Positions 1 through 8,175 of a stretch of 64,000 nt of DNA are shown here, one piece after another. Under the pieces are notes generated by a model, which was not told the origin of the DNA, did not search any database, and saw only the letters and a list, made by a program, of their open reading frames with translations. The position numbers were made by a program, and so were the translations under genes. Position 1 is the first letter of the stretch; the number at the start of each line of letters is the position of its first letter. Source of the stretch: Monarcha castaneiventris obscurior (lineage: Eukaryota > Chordata > Aves > Passeriformes > Monarchidae); contig JAMPIT010000862.1 in assembly GCA_026261815.1 (NCBI GenBank), positions 372,001 through 436,000 on the forward strand, in the 5' to 3' direction.

Positions 1-2072
1 TTGCAGCAGGTATTTCAATCCTCTGCCAAGCTCGAGGCAGCATCAGGACTGCTATGGACCTAAATCTTTGTGGAGATGATGAAACAGACTGAAAAATGAA
101 CACGAATGCCACTGTCATAACACCCATCCAGATCTGCCTATCATTTTGTTAAGCAGCCATGATGTCTCTCTTCTGAACATCCTGTGGAGGTGACTTGAAG
201 CACAGAGTGGGGCTGGATGGTGACCCAGGGGTGCACTCAGAAATGGGCCTGCAAGCCCCAGAATGTTCCCGCTGTGGAAGAAACTTTATAGCTCTTGGGT
301 GCAGACTGAAGGAGCCATCAGTGACAGGCTCTGGACAGCCTGGAATGGCACAGCACAGTGTGGCACAGCCTTGCCTGCACCTGCACTGCCCTTCCACAGA
401 CCTCACCTTCTGCTGCTCCATCCCCCTGCAAACACTGCCTTGAGCTGATCATTGGGTGGGAAATGGGGGTTTAATGTTTCTTTTCTCAGCAGGGATGTTA
501 CATTTTGAAGTGATGACAGGTGACTTTCACCTGGTCTCCAGGGTGAGCTGTGGGGGAAAAATCCAAACCCAACCTCCAGTGTTTAAGGCATTTTAACTTG
601 TCTGGCACAAAGCTTGAGGAGCAAAAGCCTGGGTGATCTCTGGAGCTCAGAGACAAACTGCTGACCCACAACTGCAAGGGACAGCTCATGTCCACCAAAA
701 TACATCCCATTTATGAAATGCTTGTGAATCATCTGTTAGCACTGATCATGGCTATATATTCAAGACATGGGGGCAACAGGGTTTGCACATAACTGCAGTC
801 TTTACATGCGTCACAGGAGTGGGATCCAACCATCAGCGACTATCTTTGCTTTAACGTGGGATGCAATTAAATAATTGGTTCTGGCATAGATTAGTTTAGC
901 CATATTAGCTACAAAACCTGCAGCAAGGATTGTCTTCCACGATAAGTTCATGCTGAATCCAAAATAATGGGAGGCTCTTGCCTGGAGGCTTTGAGAAGAA
1001 CTGTGCTGAAAGAGGAGGGATCACAATTTGAGGAGAAAGCTGCTGCACTGCATCCTGCCCTTGTTTCCAGAGGCAGAGGGCAAATGGTACTGCCATCATT
1101 TTTAATTACCTGGTGCTGGGCAGAGGTTACCTTGTACAGCAGAGTTAGAGGCTGGAAGCTGAGTGCTCCCCCATGCCTTTCAGTGCACAATTAGCCAGAT
1201 TAGAGGTAATTGCCTTCCCCAGAGATTTAATTTAAGCTGGTTAATTTTGCCCTAATGTGTGCACACCCAGCCAAGGCTGGGCTGTGAGGCTGTAACATCC
1301 AGCCAATGAGTGTCTCCAGCTGTTAAAACAACATCTGGAGGAGACCTTCTTTCTTTCTCTCTTTCTTCTTCCACATATATGGGAATGATAACATATCCTG
1401 TACTGGGCATACTGGTACACATGGCACTGGCACCTGCGAGAACGGTACAACAGGGCATTTGAGGGAAAGGCAATTCTCCAAGGGAGGGAAGACAGGATCA
1501 CACAGAATCTGGTTTGCCCACAGATACAATGTGCTGCTGCAGCTCTTGGGCTGCTGAGCCACAATCCTCCAGCCACAGCTGGCTGGGGCAGCAGAGTTCC
1601 AGAAGCAGGGCATGTCAAGGGCAAATTTTGGCTCACAGAGAGTGAGTGCCTTCAGGGTTTGGCACCCTCACTACTGCGTGTCCTCACCGCAGAGGTACAG
1701 GGAGAACCAGGGATGGGGAGCCCTGTTGCTTCACACCCGCATCATTTATGCCACTCTGAATTTCCACACTGTGTTCACCTCCCAGATCTCTCCCACTGAA
1801 CTGACTTTTTCCCCTCTGCCGTCTGCTACCAGCCAAGGTGTTGCTCTGCCTGGTGCTACAGACACACTTCACGCAGAAGGTTTCCTACACATGAGACAAG
1901 GTGCCCTCACAAAAGGGTTCAATCAGCTGCCTTGTTTATGCAGGCACTGTAAATAACTCTGCCACCTGTTTTGCCTCCTGCTGCTCCACTACAGTCTGTG
2001 TTACTGATACAGCCAAGCCGAGACGGGAGCGAGTGTGATCGTAATTCACCTGGAGCTGTGGCCCAAACTCAC
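1..2072 (-). other. Intron of the sodium/calcium exchanger (incomplete, runs off left edge)
   Basis: This follows the donor gtgagt of the 100-nt exon. I looked for the next NCX exon (acidic run, then the second membrane cluster) and found no open frame with that content, so it should be further left. A CT-rich simple stretch lies at 1348-1372. Nothing else recognisable was seen. Confidence 0.75.
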
Positions 2073-2172
2073 CCGCGCTGACAGTAATGGCCTCAATAAA
2101 CTGCTCCCTCCAGCTGTTTGTGCCAACCACCAGGGCCAGGTTCGTCTTCTTAATGAGCTTGTCCACCGTGTT
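2073..2172 (-). CDS. SLC8A1-like: Sodium/calcium exchanger, constitutive 100-nt exon (end of CBD2 into linker)
   Basis: This internal exon is read on the minus strand. The acceptor (..ccatccacag) ends at 2173 and the donor GCGG|gtgagt begins at 2072. It is 100 nt long, entering in phase 0 and leaving in phase 1. The translation begins NTVDKLIKKTNLALVVGTNS and continues with WREQFIEAITVSAG. This is the signature of NCX proteins between the second Calx-beta domain and the second transmembrane cluster. NCX exchangers swap extracellular Na+ for intracellular Ca2+ at the plasma membrane. From memory, only the first residue (N for S) differs from mammalian NCX1. The acidic stretch and membrane segments that should follow are not found between 1 and 2072, so the next exon lies off the left edge. 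The family call is essentially certain; the paralogue is less sure. Confidence 0.97.
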
Positions 2173-2778
2173 CTGTGGATGGAGATGCAGAGCACAGAAT
2201 TAGGGGCTGGAGATAGTGGGCTAAAACCCACTGGTGCCAGTGCTTACAGCCATGTGTTTATGGAACAAGCTGAGCAGATTTTAAGCTCAAGAGCCCCAGC
2301 AGCAAACCCCAATGTAAGTACTTGCTATTCCCTTTGCTGCTGCTAAAAAAGACCTTTTGAAACCTGCTCATGGATGGGAGTTTGAACCATCTCAGAGCCA
2401 CAGTAAGGGTGGCCTGTTATATTTTTATACTACAGAAAAATGGAAAAGATAATGAAATGGCCAGTTTTCAGCTCTTGGCCTGGCACACACATTCACAGCA
2501 GCTGAGCTGAACAATAATTACTTGCATTTGGGGTATCAGCCCTTTGCACTGGGAGTGCCAGGCTTGGGGCTCACTCAAGGCTGCCTGTGAGAACAAGGTC
2601 ATGTTTTAAAGCAACCTGCAGCATTTGGGATCCCAGTTCCTGTTCTGTCTGTGATTCCATGCACTGCCCCGCTTTGCTCCAACACCATGGACATGTGCCT
2701 CCCACTGCTGTGCAAACCCAAAAGGAGGGTCCCCAGCCAGGGGGGAAGAAGAAGAGGGACAGAGGATGTGGACAGTAC
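2173..2778 (-). other. Intron between the 131-nt and 100-nt constitutive exons
   Basis: A 606-nt intron with GT donor and AG acceptor. It holds one UGCAUG motif on the transcribed strand (2658-2663), about 116 nt after the donor. No coding exon or repeat was seen. Confidence 0.85.
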
Positions 2779-2909
2779 CTTGAACTCGTAGGATTCCTCA
2801 ATGATGATCTCGAGTTTGGTGTGCTCCCCCAGGACTGGGCGCCCCATCTCTGCGATCCGACGCTCTTCCTCCTCCTTGCTGGTCAGTGGCTGCTTTTCTT
2901 CGTTCTCCT
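2779..2909 (-). CDS. SLC8A1-like: Sodium/calcium exchanger, constitutive 131-nt exon of CBD2
   Basis: This minus-strand internal exon follows acceptor ..ctttgcag and is closed by donor CAAG|gtactg. Its 131 nt enter in phase 1 (first two bases AG complete a GAG codon) and leave in phase 0. It encodes EENEEKQPLTSKEEEERR followed by IAEMGRPVLGEHTKLEIIIE and ESYEFK. The EEEERRIAEMG block and the final IIIEESYEF strand are hallmarks of NCX CBD2. The EE pair in that strand includes the glutamate that coordinates Ca2+ in known CBD2 structures (Glu648 in canine NCX1 numbering). The start EENEEKQ differs from the EEYDDKQ I recall for mammalian NCX1. The exon is 606 nt upstream of the 100-nt exon and fits it exactly in phase. 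All alternative forms should splice into it. Confidence 0.97.
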
Positions 2910-3724
2910 CTGCAAAGCAAAGAGCCCGTGGGTGAACCAGGCCCAGCTGGTCACTCTGGATCTGGCTTCCTGTCAGAGGGGGAGGTCAGGAAGCCTCCAG
3001 GTGGGAGCGTGAGCGACAGAACAGTGGAGAAAGAGTTCATGGAGCAACAGACAGGATAGTTTTATGAAATGCTAGCAAGAGGTCTGCAAGTCATCCAACC
3101 TCAGGAGGAGTCAGGCTCATCCTGGGGCTGGGGAATAGCTTATTGCTTAGTAATTGCTGCCTCCCCCACAGGGATGCTGGGAAGGGGAAAGATCAGCACT
3201 GAGGCTGCTCCATTCCCCAGTACTCCAGGTCTGCCCTGAGGTATGGTCAGGACAATTCCACCAGCCTGTTACAACAGGAGAGCACTGTCAGCAGCCCCAG
3301 GGCTGAGATGCACATGAAATCTTGGCTCTGCCTCCTTCTGAGCAGGGCTTTGCCTTGGAGAGGGGGCTGGCAGCCAATGCCTGCTGTGATGGTGGGGCTG
3401 GAGGAAATAGCACAGATGTAAGAAGCCATCCACAGGCCAGTGCCTGGCTCCAAACCCTAAGAGAGGAGGCAGCAGAGGGACTACAAGAGCAGTGAAGCAG
3501 GTCTGCACCTCCACTGTCATCTGTGCAACCGCTGGGGCATGGGGACTGCAGGCAGCACGCCCTTTGTCACTGTCCCTTGTGCAGACCCCACTGAACTCCC
3601 TTCCAGTCCACTGGAGGGATGGGCAGAAGAACATCAGGGCTGAAAAGGACTGGAGTTAATCTGTCAGCAGGCAAATGCCCCAGTCAGTCCACATGAGACT
3701 GACATGGTGCCACACCACAGGTAC
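2910..3724 (-). other. Intron between exon F and the 131-nt exon
   Basis: An 815-nt intron of ordinary unique sequence. Open frames crossing it have no recognisable content, and no repeat was identified. Confidence 0.8.
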
Positions 3725-3793
3725 CTTGGATGGAGACCACGGTGCAAGGAAGAGGATGATCTCTAGGCTGGACCTTCCTGAAGACAGGTTTGC
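3725..3793 (-). CDS. SLC8A1-like: Sodium/calcium exchanger alternative exon F (69 nt)
   Basis: This 69-nt minus-strand cassette exon follows acceptor ..cacttcaatag and is closed by donor CAAG|gtacct. It enters and leaves in phase 1. The residues start GKPVFRKVQPRDHP and end CTVVSIQ. They match the NCX1 segment recalled as GQPVFRKVHARDHP...TVITIA, with about 8 of 23 positions different, mostly conservative. In NCX1 this segment is the largest of the small cassettes in the CBD2 loop and is present in the cardiac form (A, C, D, E, F). The acceptor has a weak pyrimidine tract, as expected of a regulated exon. The same length as I recall for exon F of NCX1, the correct phase and intact splice sites all support the call. 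Conservation alone would not separate NCX1 from a close paralogue. Confidence 0.92.
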
Positions 3794-4456
3794 CTATTGA
3801 AGTGATCAGCAGGAGATCAGCAGGGGGACTGCACACACAGTACAAGCTGTCCCCGTGCAGTTAGTAAACTCCACTCCTATGTCACACAGGGTTAGTGCTG
3901 CTCCCTTGCTGGCTGCCCCTTTTCTGCTCAGGTGGCACAGAGCTGAGGGAAAGCCCTTCTCCTGCTGGCCAAAGGGACCCACCTTGGAGCCAGAGCCTCC
4001 CAAATCTGAATTATGTTTCCAGGGCTCCTGAGGGGTGGCTCTGCAACGTGTGGGACCCAGGACCTTCTCATCCTGCATTGTTCAGCTGAATGAGGGAAGG
4101 TTGGCTGGCTCAGGACAGATGACCCCGCCCTGCTGCTGGGTCTCACTGCTGGGAAGGGCAGGGGCTGCACATCTGAAGCAGCCATGGGGTCCTGCACGTC
4201 CCCAGTGCTTGGGCACCTGGCTTAGGCCTGGGAAGTGAGGAAAAAGCCCTGTGTGCAGGGAGGGGACAACTGAATCATATGGAGAAGCCCACCCAGCTCC
4301 AAGAAATGGAGTGGGGTTGCTTGTCACTTCAGGGATGACAGGTCACCCTCCCTGAGGTGGGGTTAGGTGTGTGTGGCAGGCAGAGCACTCTGTGAGAGGA
4401 CACGGTGTTAATGGGACCGGCCGGGGCAGGGAGGCTGCGGCTCAGCGCCTTCTTAC
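3794..4456 (-). other. Intron between microexon E and exon F
   Basis: A 663-nt GC-rich intron. No repeat or further cassette exon was found; the longer open frames here do not resemble NCX and have no suitable flanking splice sites. Confidence 0.78.
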
Positions 4457-4471
4457 CATTCCAGAGTTTCC
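4457..4471 (-). CDS. SLC8A1-like: Sodium/calcium exchanger alternative exon E (15-nt microexon)
   Basis: A 15-nt microexon on the minus strand, GGAAACTCTGGAATG, is flanked by acceptor ..tctcctggag and a strong donor gtaaga. In the phase shared by the other cassettes (entering and leaving phase 1) it adds G-K-L-W-N, with a glycine codon completed at each junction. Mammalian NCX1 has G-K-Y-L-Y at the same place, between GGFTIT and GQPVF. The position (109 nt after exon D and before F), exact length, phase and good splice sites make it convincing despite its size. The last three residues differ from mammals. A chance AG-N15-GT hit is possible, so confidence is lower than for the longer exons; an RNA read spanning D-E-F would settle it. 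Confidence 0.84.
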
Positions 4472-4580
4472 CTCCAGGAGAGAACAAAAGCAAAGAGGAA
4501 ACCAAGAGGAAAGAGCAGGGTGAGCATATGGCCATGAAGAGAAAGGAACAGGGGGACAGGGGAAGAGTAGAAATCCATAC

Positions 4581-4598
4581 CTGTGATGGTGAAGCCAC
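4581..4598 (-). CDS. SLC8A1-like: Sodium/calcium exchanger alternative exon D (18-nt microexon)
   Basis: An 18-nt microexon on the minus strand has acceptor ..ggtttcatctag and donor ACAG|gtatgg. It enters and leaves in phase 1 and encodes G-F-T-I-T flanked by split glycine codons (read as GGFTIT after exon C or B). The peptide is identical to exon D of mammalian NCX1 as I know it. In NCX1 exon D is used in most isoforms: with A in the brain-type form, with B in the kidney-type form, and with C, E and F in heart. A long pyrimidine tract on the transcribed strand precedes it (4599-4640). It lies 109 nt upstream of microexon E. Confidence 0.94.
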
Positions 4599-5367
4599 CT
4601 AGATGAAACCAAAAATGAGAAAAAGGGAGAGAGAGAGAATAAATGAGGATTAGCATTTGCACATCATCACAGACATGGTGGTCCTTCCCTGCCCCACTGT
4701 GGACATGGGGGCTGCTCCCCGACACACACCCCAGGGATAGTGTGGGGACACCTGAACACAGGCTTTTCAACCCACATCCGCAAGCTGCCACCCCTTGGTG
4801 TCCCATATATGCTGTGGAAGGGGTAAAACCAGCACAAGTCTGCCCTGGAGCTGAGGGTGCTTTGGGGAACGAGGATGGCTTTGCTTCCCTCCCTAGCTGC
4901 CCTATCCTGGAAGTGGCTGGCAAGGAAGTTCAAAGGCTGGTTAGGGTCTAAGTCTCCCCAAGACAGGAGGCAAAGTTTGTACTGTCTCTTCAAAAAGGAT
5001 TGGCCAACTTTCCTGTCCAGCCACAAGCATCCCTAAGTGGCCAGGAAATCCTGTTTCTGTCATGTTAGTTTAGAGGTGACAGGTTAATTTGTGAGGCACA
5101 GGTTTGTATCTCGGGGTGTTGGCAGGTTTACTCTGGCTACAACAGCACCACCACCCAAAAATACTCCTTGCACCACCTGTTAATATTGGTGACTTCGGGG
5201 CTCTACTCCAAGGAAAGATGGGGCATTAGGCACCTGAGCTTACTTAACTAGTGCTGACCACCCTAAAAGAGAAGGCTTTGAGCAGAGAAAAACATCAACC
5301 AAAATCGATTGTCTTCCAAAAATACGCAAACCAGAAAAATGGAAAGGAAAAATGAATGCGCGCTTAC
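4599..5367 (-). other. Intron between microexons C and D
   Basis: A 769-nt intron. Its 3' end (4599-4640) is strongly pyrimidine-rich on the transcribed strand and includes a short CT dinucleotide run (GA on the plus strand at 4627-4638), giving exon D a long polypyrimidine tract. No other feature was seen. Confidence 0.82.
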
Positions 5368-5388
5368 CAAGCTCATTCAACAACAGGG
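5368..5388 (-). CDS. SLC8A1-like: Sodium/calcium exchanger alternative exon C (21-nt microexon)
   Basis: A 21-nt microexon on the minus strand has acceptor ..tctccttcacag and a strong donor CTTG|gtaagc. It enters and leaves in phase 1. It encodes LLLNEL with a split alanine at the front and a split glycine at the back, reading ALLLNELG when joined to exon A. The peptide is identical to exon C of mammalian NCX1 as I remember it. A run of pyrimidines (transcribed strand) covers about 40 nt before the acceptor. It stands alone, about 0.8 kb before exon D and 2.1 kb after exon B. Combined with A it gives the sequence MSEKKALLLNELG, well known from the cardiac exchanger. Confidence 0.95.
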
Positions 5389-7496
5389 CTGTGAAGGAGA
5401 CAGAGACAAACACAGAAGAAGAAAAGTAAATGAATAATGAAATCAAAAGGGATATCCACAGAAAGACACCAGATCCCAGGGCAGAGATTTCAGATCTGTA
5501 AAGCTGCAGGATACCGTTAGTGTTAAGAGAAAGACACTAAAAACAAAGGAACAGAAAGGTTTAATGGGATTGCGGATTTAAAATAAAAACCATTGCAAAC
5601 ACGGGGTGGATATGGGATTAAAAGACACACTCCAAAAAATTCATTTTTCCCCTTTGAATTGTTTGTGCAAGATCTTCCATTGGTCTCGGAGGCAGTTCTG
5701 CCCCAGGGGAGGACACAAGATGTCCCATGTGCAGCAGCTACCGGCTTTGACCTCCTCCAGCTGCCTGATGGGGAGCAATGGCTCCGATGGCAGCTGCACT
5801 TTTGGCACAGACAACAAGAGAAGAAAAGTCTGTGGCAAGGCTTGGCTCAAGGGCCTTGTTGCTCAACATTTTAGATCTCCAAAACGAAAGAAAAAGCCTC
5901 TCCCTTCATGCCCTGGTGGATCTTGGGCCACACCACAGCCCAGGGGTGACATTTCAGAGATGCCCTCGTCTCTCTGAGCACACCTCTCCTCCTGCCTCGC
6001 TGTTTCTTGTACAAAACCAAGTACAAAGAAACCAGTTTAAAAGAAAAAAAAAAAAAGAAATTGCATGGCCAAAGCAGCAAATAGCTGCTTTAAATAGTGC
6101 TTTAAAGTTCTGTCTTGCCTTCCCCCCAGTGAGTCGACAAGGCTGAGCTTGTCTAAGGTTTCCTCAGTTATCTTTGTGACCAGAAAGATGAGAATTTTAT
6201 TTCCTTTTCCTTTTATTTTTAGCTAAAACATTCAGCTGAGATCTCCAGAGCTGGGACCACAATTTTTAAACCTTGGATCTGGAAAGTGTGTTTGCTCCTG
6301 CTGGACTTGCAAGGCTGAGCCCACAATGGCCCCTGTGGGCAAGGATGGAGCTGCTGAGTTGAGTTGTCCATGTGTAACTTTATCCTGGCAGCACTGTCTA
6401 TGCTGCACAGATGCCACCAGCACCACTTAATGACACAGACCCCACCTGCAGTGTCTGAGTCATGCCAGAGTGTCTGATTTTTTAGCCCAGCTTTTGTTAG
6501 GTAGTCACATAAGCCAGCAGGGAAGCTGATGGAGGGGATGACGCAGCTGACTTAGCACCTGAGCTGAAGAGGAACGTGGCATGTCCCCACTCAGTGTGGG
6601 GACCACTGAGGGCCCTCTCTGTTCTGATCAAATAATATATTATAGCCCCATCCCTGCTGGAGGGAGAGCTGATGTCCCAGAAACTAAAAAGCAGCTCCAA
6701 GACAGGCAGACCAGTGTTCTGCAAAGGCTTTAATAATGGTCCATATTAAAAGTAACTCTAAAACTGCTTCTTGCTCAGCCACCAATCGTGTGCAGAACCA
6801 GGTGTTGCCATTAATCCTCACCTAATTTTCTAGCAGGAAAAAAATAGGTGAACTCTGTATTTTTGGGAAGTTTAGCATTTGGTTTAGAAATGTGATAAAA
6901 GAGGAAATTGTTTTTATTATTCCTGTGAGAAGCTATTATCCAATGCAGAGCCATGAAACTTCATTTGAGCATAACCTGATTTACCTAAACTGATTGCATC
7001 TCATGGTATTACCTACTTGGGCTGTGATTTTTGTCTATTTTCAGATCCTAGCACCAGTATAAAAAGGCTAAAATTACTGCTCTGGCCATGCATTTTATTT
7101 CAAGTGAAAGCTGTTTTATCTTCTGATAAAAATGATGCAGCGTTGCCCTTTTTACTTGTTGAGGCTGGATGTTCTCTTTGATTAAATGAAGGTGCAGCAG
7201 GGCAACACTCCCAAAATGTCTCAGGGGGCTGGTGACGCTCCTTGTCCCCTGCCCGGGTGCTCCAGGGCAGCCCCAGGAGCACTCCTCACTCCCTGGGGCC
7301 CTGGTGAGTGGGATGGAGTCCTCTCCAAACGAAAGAGGAAAGAAAACAGAGCAAAAAGGTGCAGCGGCCAAGCTTCGAAGGAGGGAGGGCAAAACGGCCA
7401 AAAGGAGCCAAAGTGCGAGGAGAAAGGAGTGTGAGAGTAGGGAGACACAGAGAAAGCGGCAGCGTCTCGAGAGCTGGTCTGGTTTTACTCTCACAC
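5389..7496 (-). other. Intron between exon B and microexon C
   Basis: A 2108-nt intron. It has a 13-base A run inside an A-rich stretch near 6040-6060 and an AT-rich part at about 6720-7080. A UGCAUG motif lies on the transcribed strand at 7087-7092, about 0.4 kb after the exon B donor. On the plus strand 7320-7460 is purine-rich, so the transcribed strand is pyrimidine-rich just after exon B. No exon or transposon was recognised. Confidence 0.8.
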
Positions 7497-7600
7497 CTTT
7501 CACTCCTCGTCGTAGCCACACCGGATCCCCAAGCACAAGGAAGAAACTGCACTCTTTCTCATACTCCTCACGGTCAAGTACTCTAAGGGTAATGAATTTC
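7497..7600 (-). CDS. SLC8A1-like: Sodium/calcium exchanger mutually exclusive exon B
   Basis: This 104-nt minus-strand exon lies between acceptor ..gttcccacag and donor AAAG|gtgtga. Its first base completes the valine codon left by the upstream exon; 34 full codons and one spare base follow. The residues read KFITLRVLDREEYEKECSFF then LVLGDPVWLRRGVK. The D-R-E-E-Y-E-K-E-C core is the exon B signature. Arg and Cys sit where exon A has Asp and Lys (positions 578 and 585 in canine NCX1 numbering), which is known to weaken Ca2+ binding by CBD2. In mammals exon B is the form of kidney and other non-excitable tissues. About 9 of 35 residues differ from mammalian NCX1 exon B from memory, far more than in exon A. 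If read after exon A it hits a TGA at 7502-7500. Confidence 0.96.
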
Positions 7601-7942
7601 CTGTGGGAACACAAGACAAAGGCAAACACATGATTGGCATCGCACACACATGCAGGTCACGTCCGCCCGGGTGCTGTGGTGACAGAGATGGTTGGGTGGG
7701 GGAAAGGGGCTGCACATCCCCCCACGGGCATATGGGGAAGGGCAGGAGCGTCCTCACCACCTGGCTGAGGCTGTGGAAAGGTGGTCTGGGGAAAGGCTGT
7801 GTTCGGGGGGGATGGGGAGTGGCCTCGCTCCTGCCCTTTTCCATAGGCACTGGGGATGTGAGCTCGGTGTTGCAGGTGCCAGACATGAGTGAGCCAGACA
7901 GGGACACACAGGCTGGGCTCAGCCCCGGAGCACGTCCCCCAC
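7601..7942 (-). other. Short intron separating mutually exclusive exons A and B
   Basis: This 342-nt intron runs from the weak donor of exon A to the acceptor of exon B. It contains a UGCAUG motif (RBFOX-type) 49-54 nt before exon B. The reading frame, not steric crowding, is the clear reason the two exons cannot be joined usefully. Confidence 0.88.
7649..7654 (-). promoter_or_regulatory. Candidate RBFOX (UGCAUG) splicing motif upstream of exon B
   Basis: The plus strand reads CATGCA, so the transcript reads UGCAUG, the binding site of RBFOX proteins. It lies about 50 nt before exon B. RBFOX sites upstream of an exon usually favour its skipping in neurons and muscle, which would fit the preference for exon A there. 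The motif is seen; the function is inferred. Confidence 0.4.
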
Positions 7943-8049
7943 CTTTCTTCTCACTCATCTCCACCAGCCGGGGCTCCCCGATCTCTAGGTAGAAGGTCTT
8001 GTTTTTCTCATACTCCTCATCATCTATCACCTTGATTGATATCGTTTTG
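7943..8049 (-). CDS. SLC8A1-like: Sodium/calcium exchanger mutually exclusive exon A
   Basis: This 107-nt minus-strand exon lies between acceptor ..tctctgttccag and donor AAAG|gtgggg. One base completes the upstream valine codon, 35 full codons follow, and one base is carried over. The residues read KTISIKVIDDEEYEKNKTFY then LEIGEPRLVEMSEKK. This is nearly identical to exon A of mammalian NCX1 (two conservative changes from memory). It supplies part of CBD2, the lower-affinity cytosolic Ca2+ sensor. The second Asp of V-I-D-D and the Lys of K-N-K correspond to Asp578 and Lys585 (canine numbering), both important for the CBD2 Ca2+ sites. In mammals exon A is used in heart, muscle and brain. The donor (gtgggg) is weak and a tract of about 120 nt of pyrimidines precedes the acceptor, both fitting regulated use. 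Confidence 0.97.
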
Positions 8050-8052
8050 CTG

Positions 8053-8175
8053 GAACAGAGAAGAAGAAATAGAGATTCAAGAATAAGGGGGGAAAGGGAG
8101 GAGGAGAAACAGGGAGCAGAGCAGGAGAAGGAGAAGAAGGCAGAGGAGGAGGGTGGAAAGAGCAGGAGAAGGGGG
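8053..8175 (-). promoter_or_regulatory. Extended polypyrimidine tract before exon A
   Basis: The plus strand is almost pure A/G for about 120 nt, so the transcript carries a long C/U tract ending at the exon A acceptor. It includes several UUCUU and CUCUU-like words of the kind bound by PTBP1. Such tracts often mark neural or muscle exons repressed by PTBP1 in other tissues. The tract is directly visible; the regulator is inferred. Confidence 0.5.

Noticed and set aside
6040..6060. A-rich stretch considered as the tail of a processed pseudogene
   Set aside because: No coding body upstream in either orientation and no flanking duplication could be seen.
7048..7647. A 199-residue minus-strand open frame
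   Set aside because: Only 7497-7600 (exon B) has family content. The rest is intron translated past a good GT donor.
2073..8049. Assignment to SLC8A2 or SLC8A3
   Set aside because: From memory, those paralogues have different sequences around the cassette (for example EEEEA-R/K-RIAEMGKPVLGE) and lack the full A-F set. The EEEERRIAEMGRP block and LLLNELGGFTIT favour the NCX1 type. This rests on recall and should be tested by a tree.
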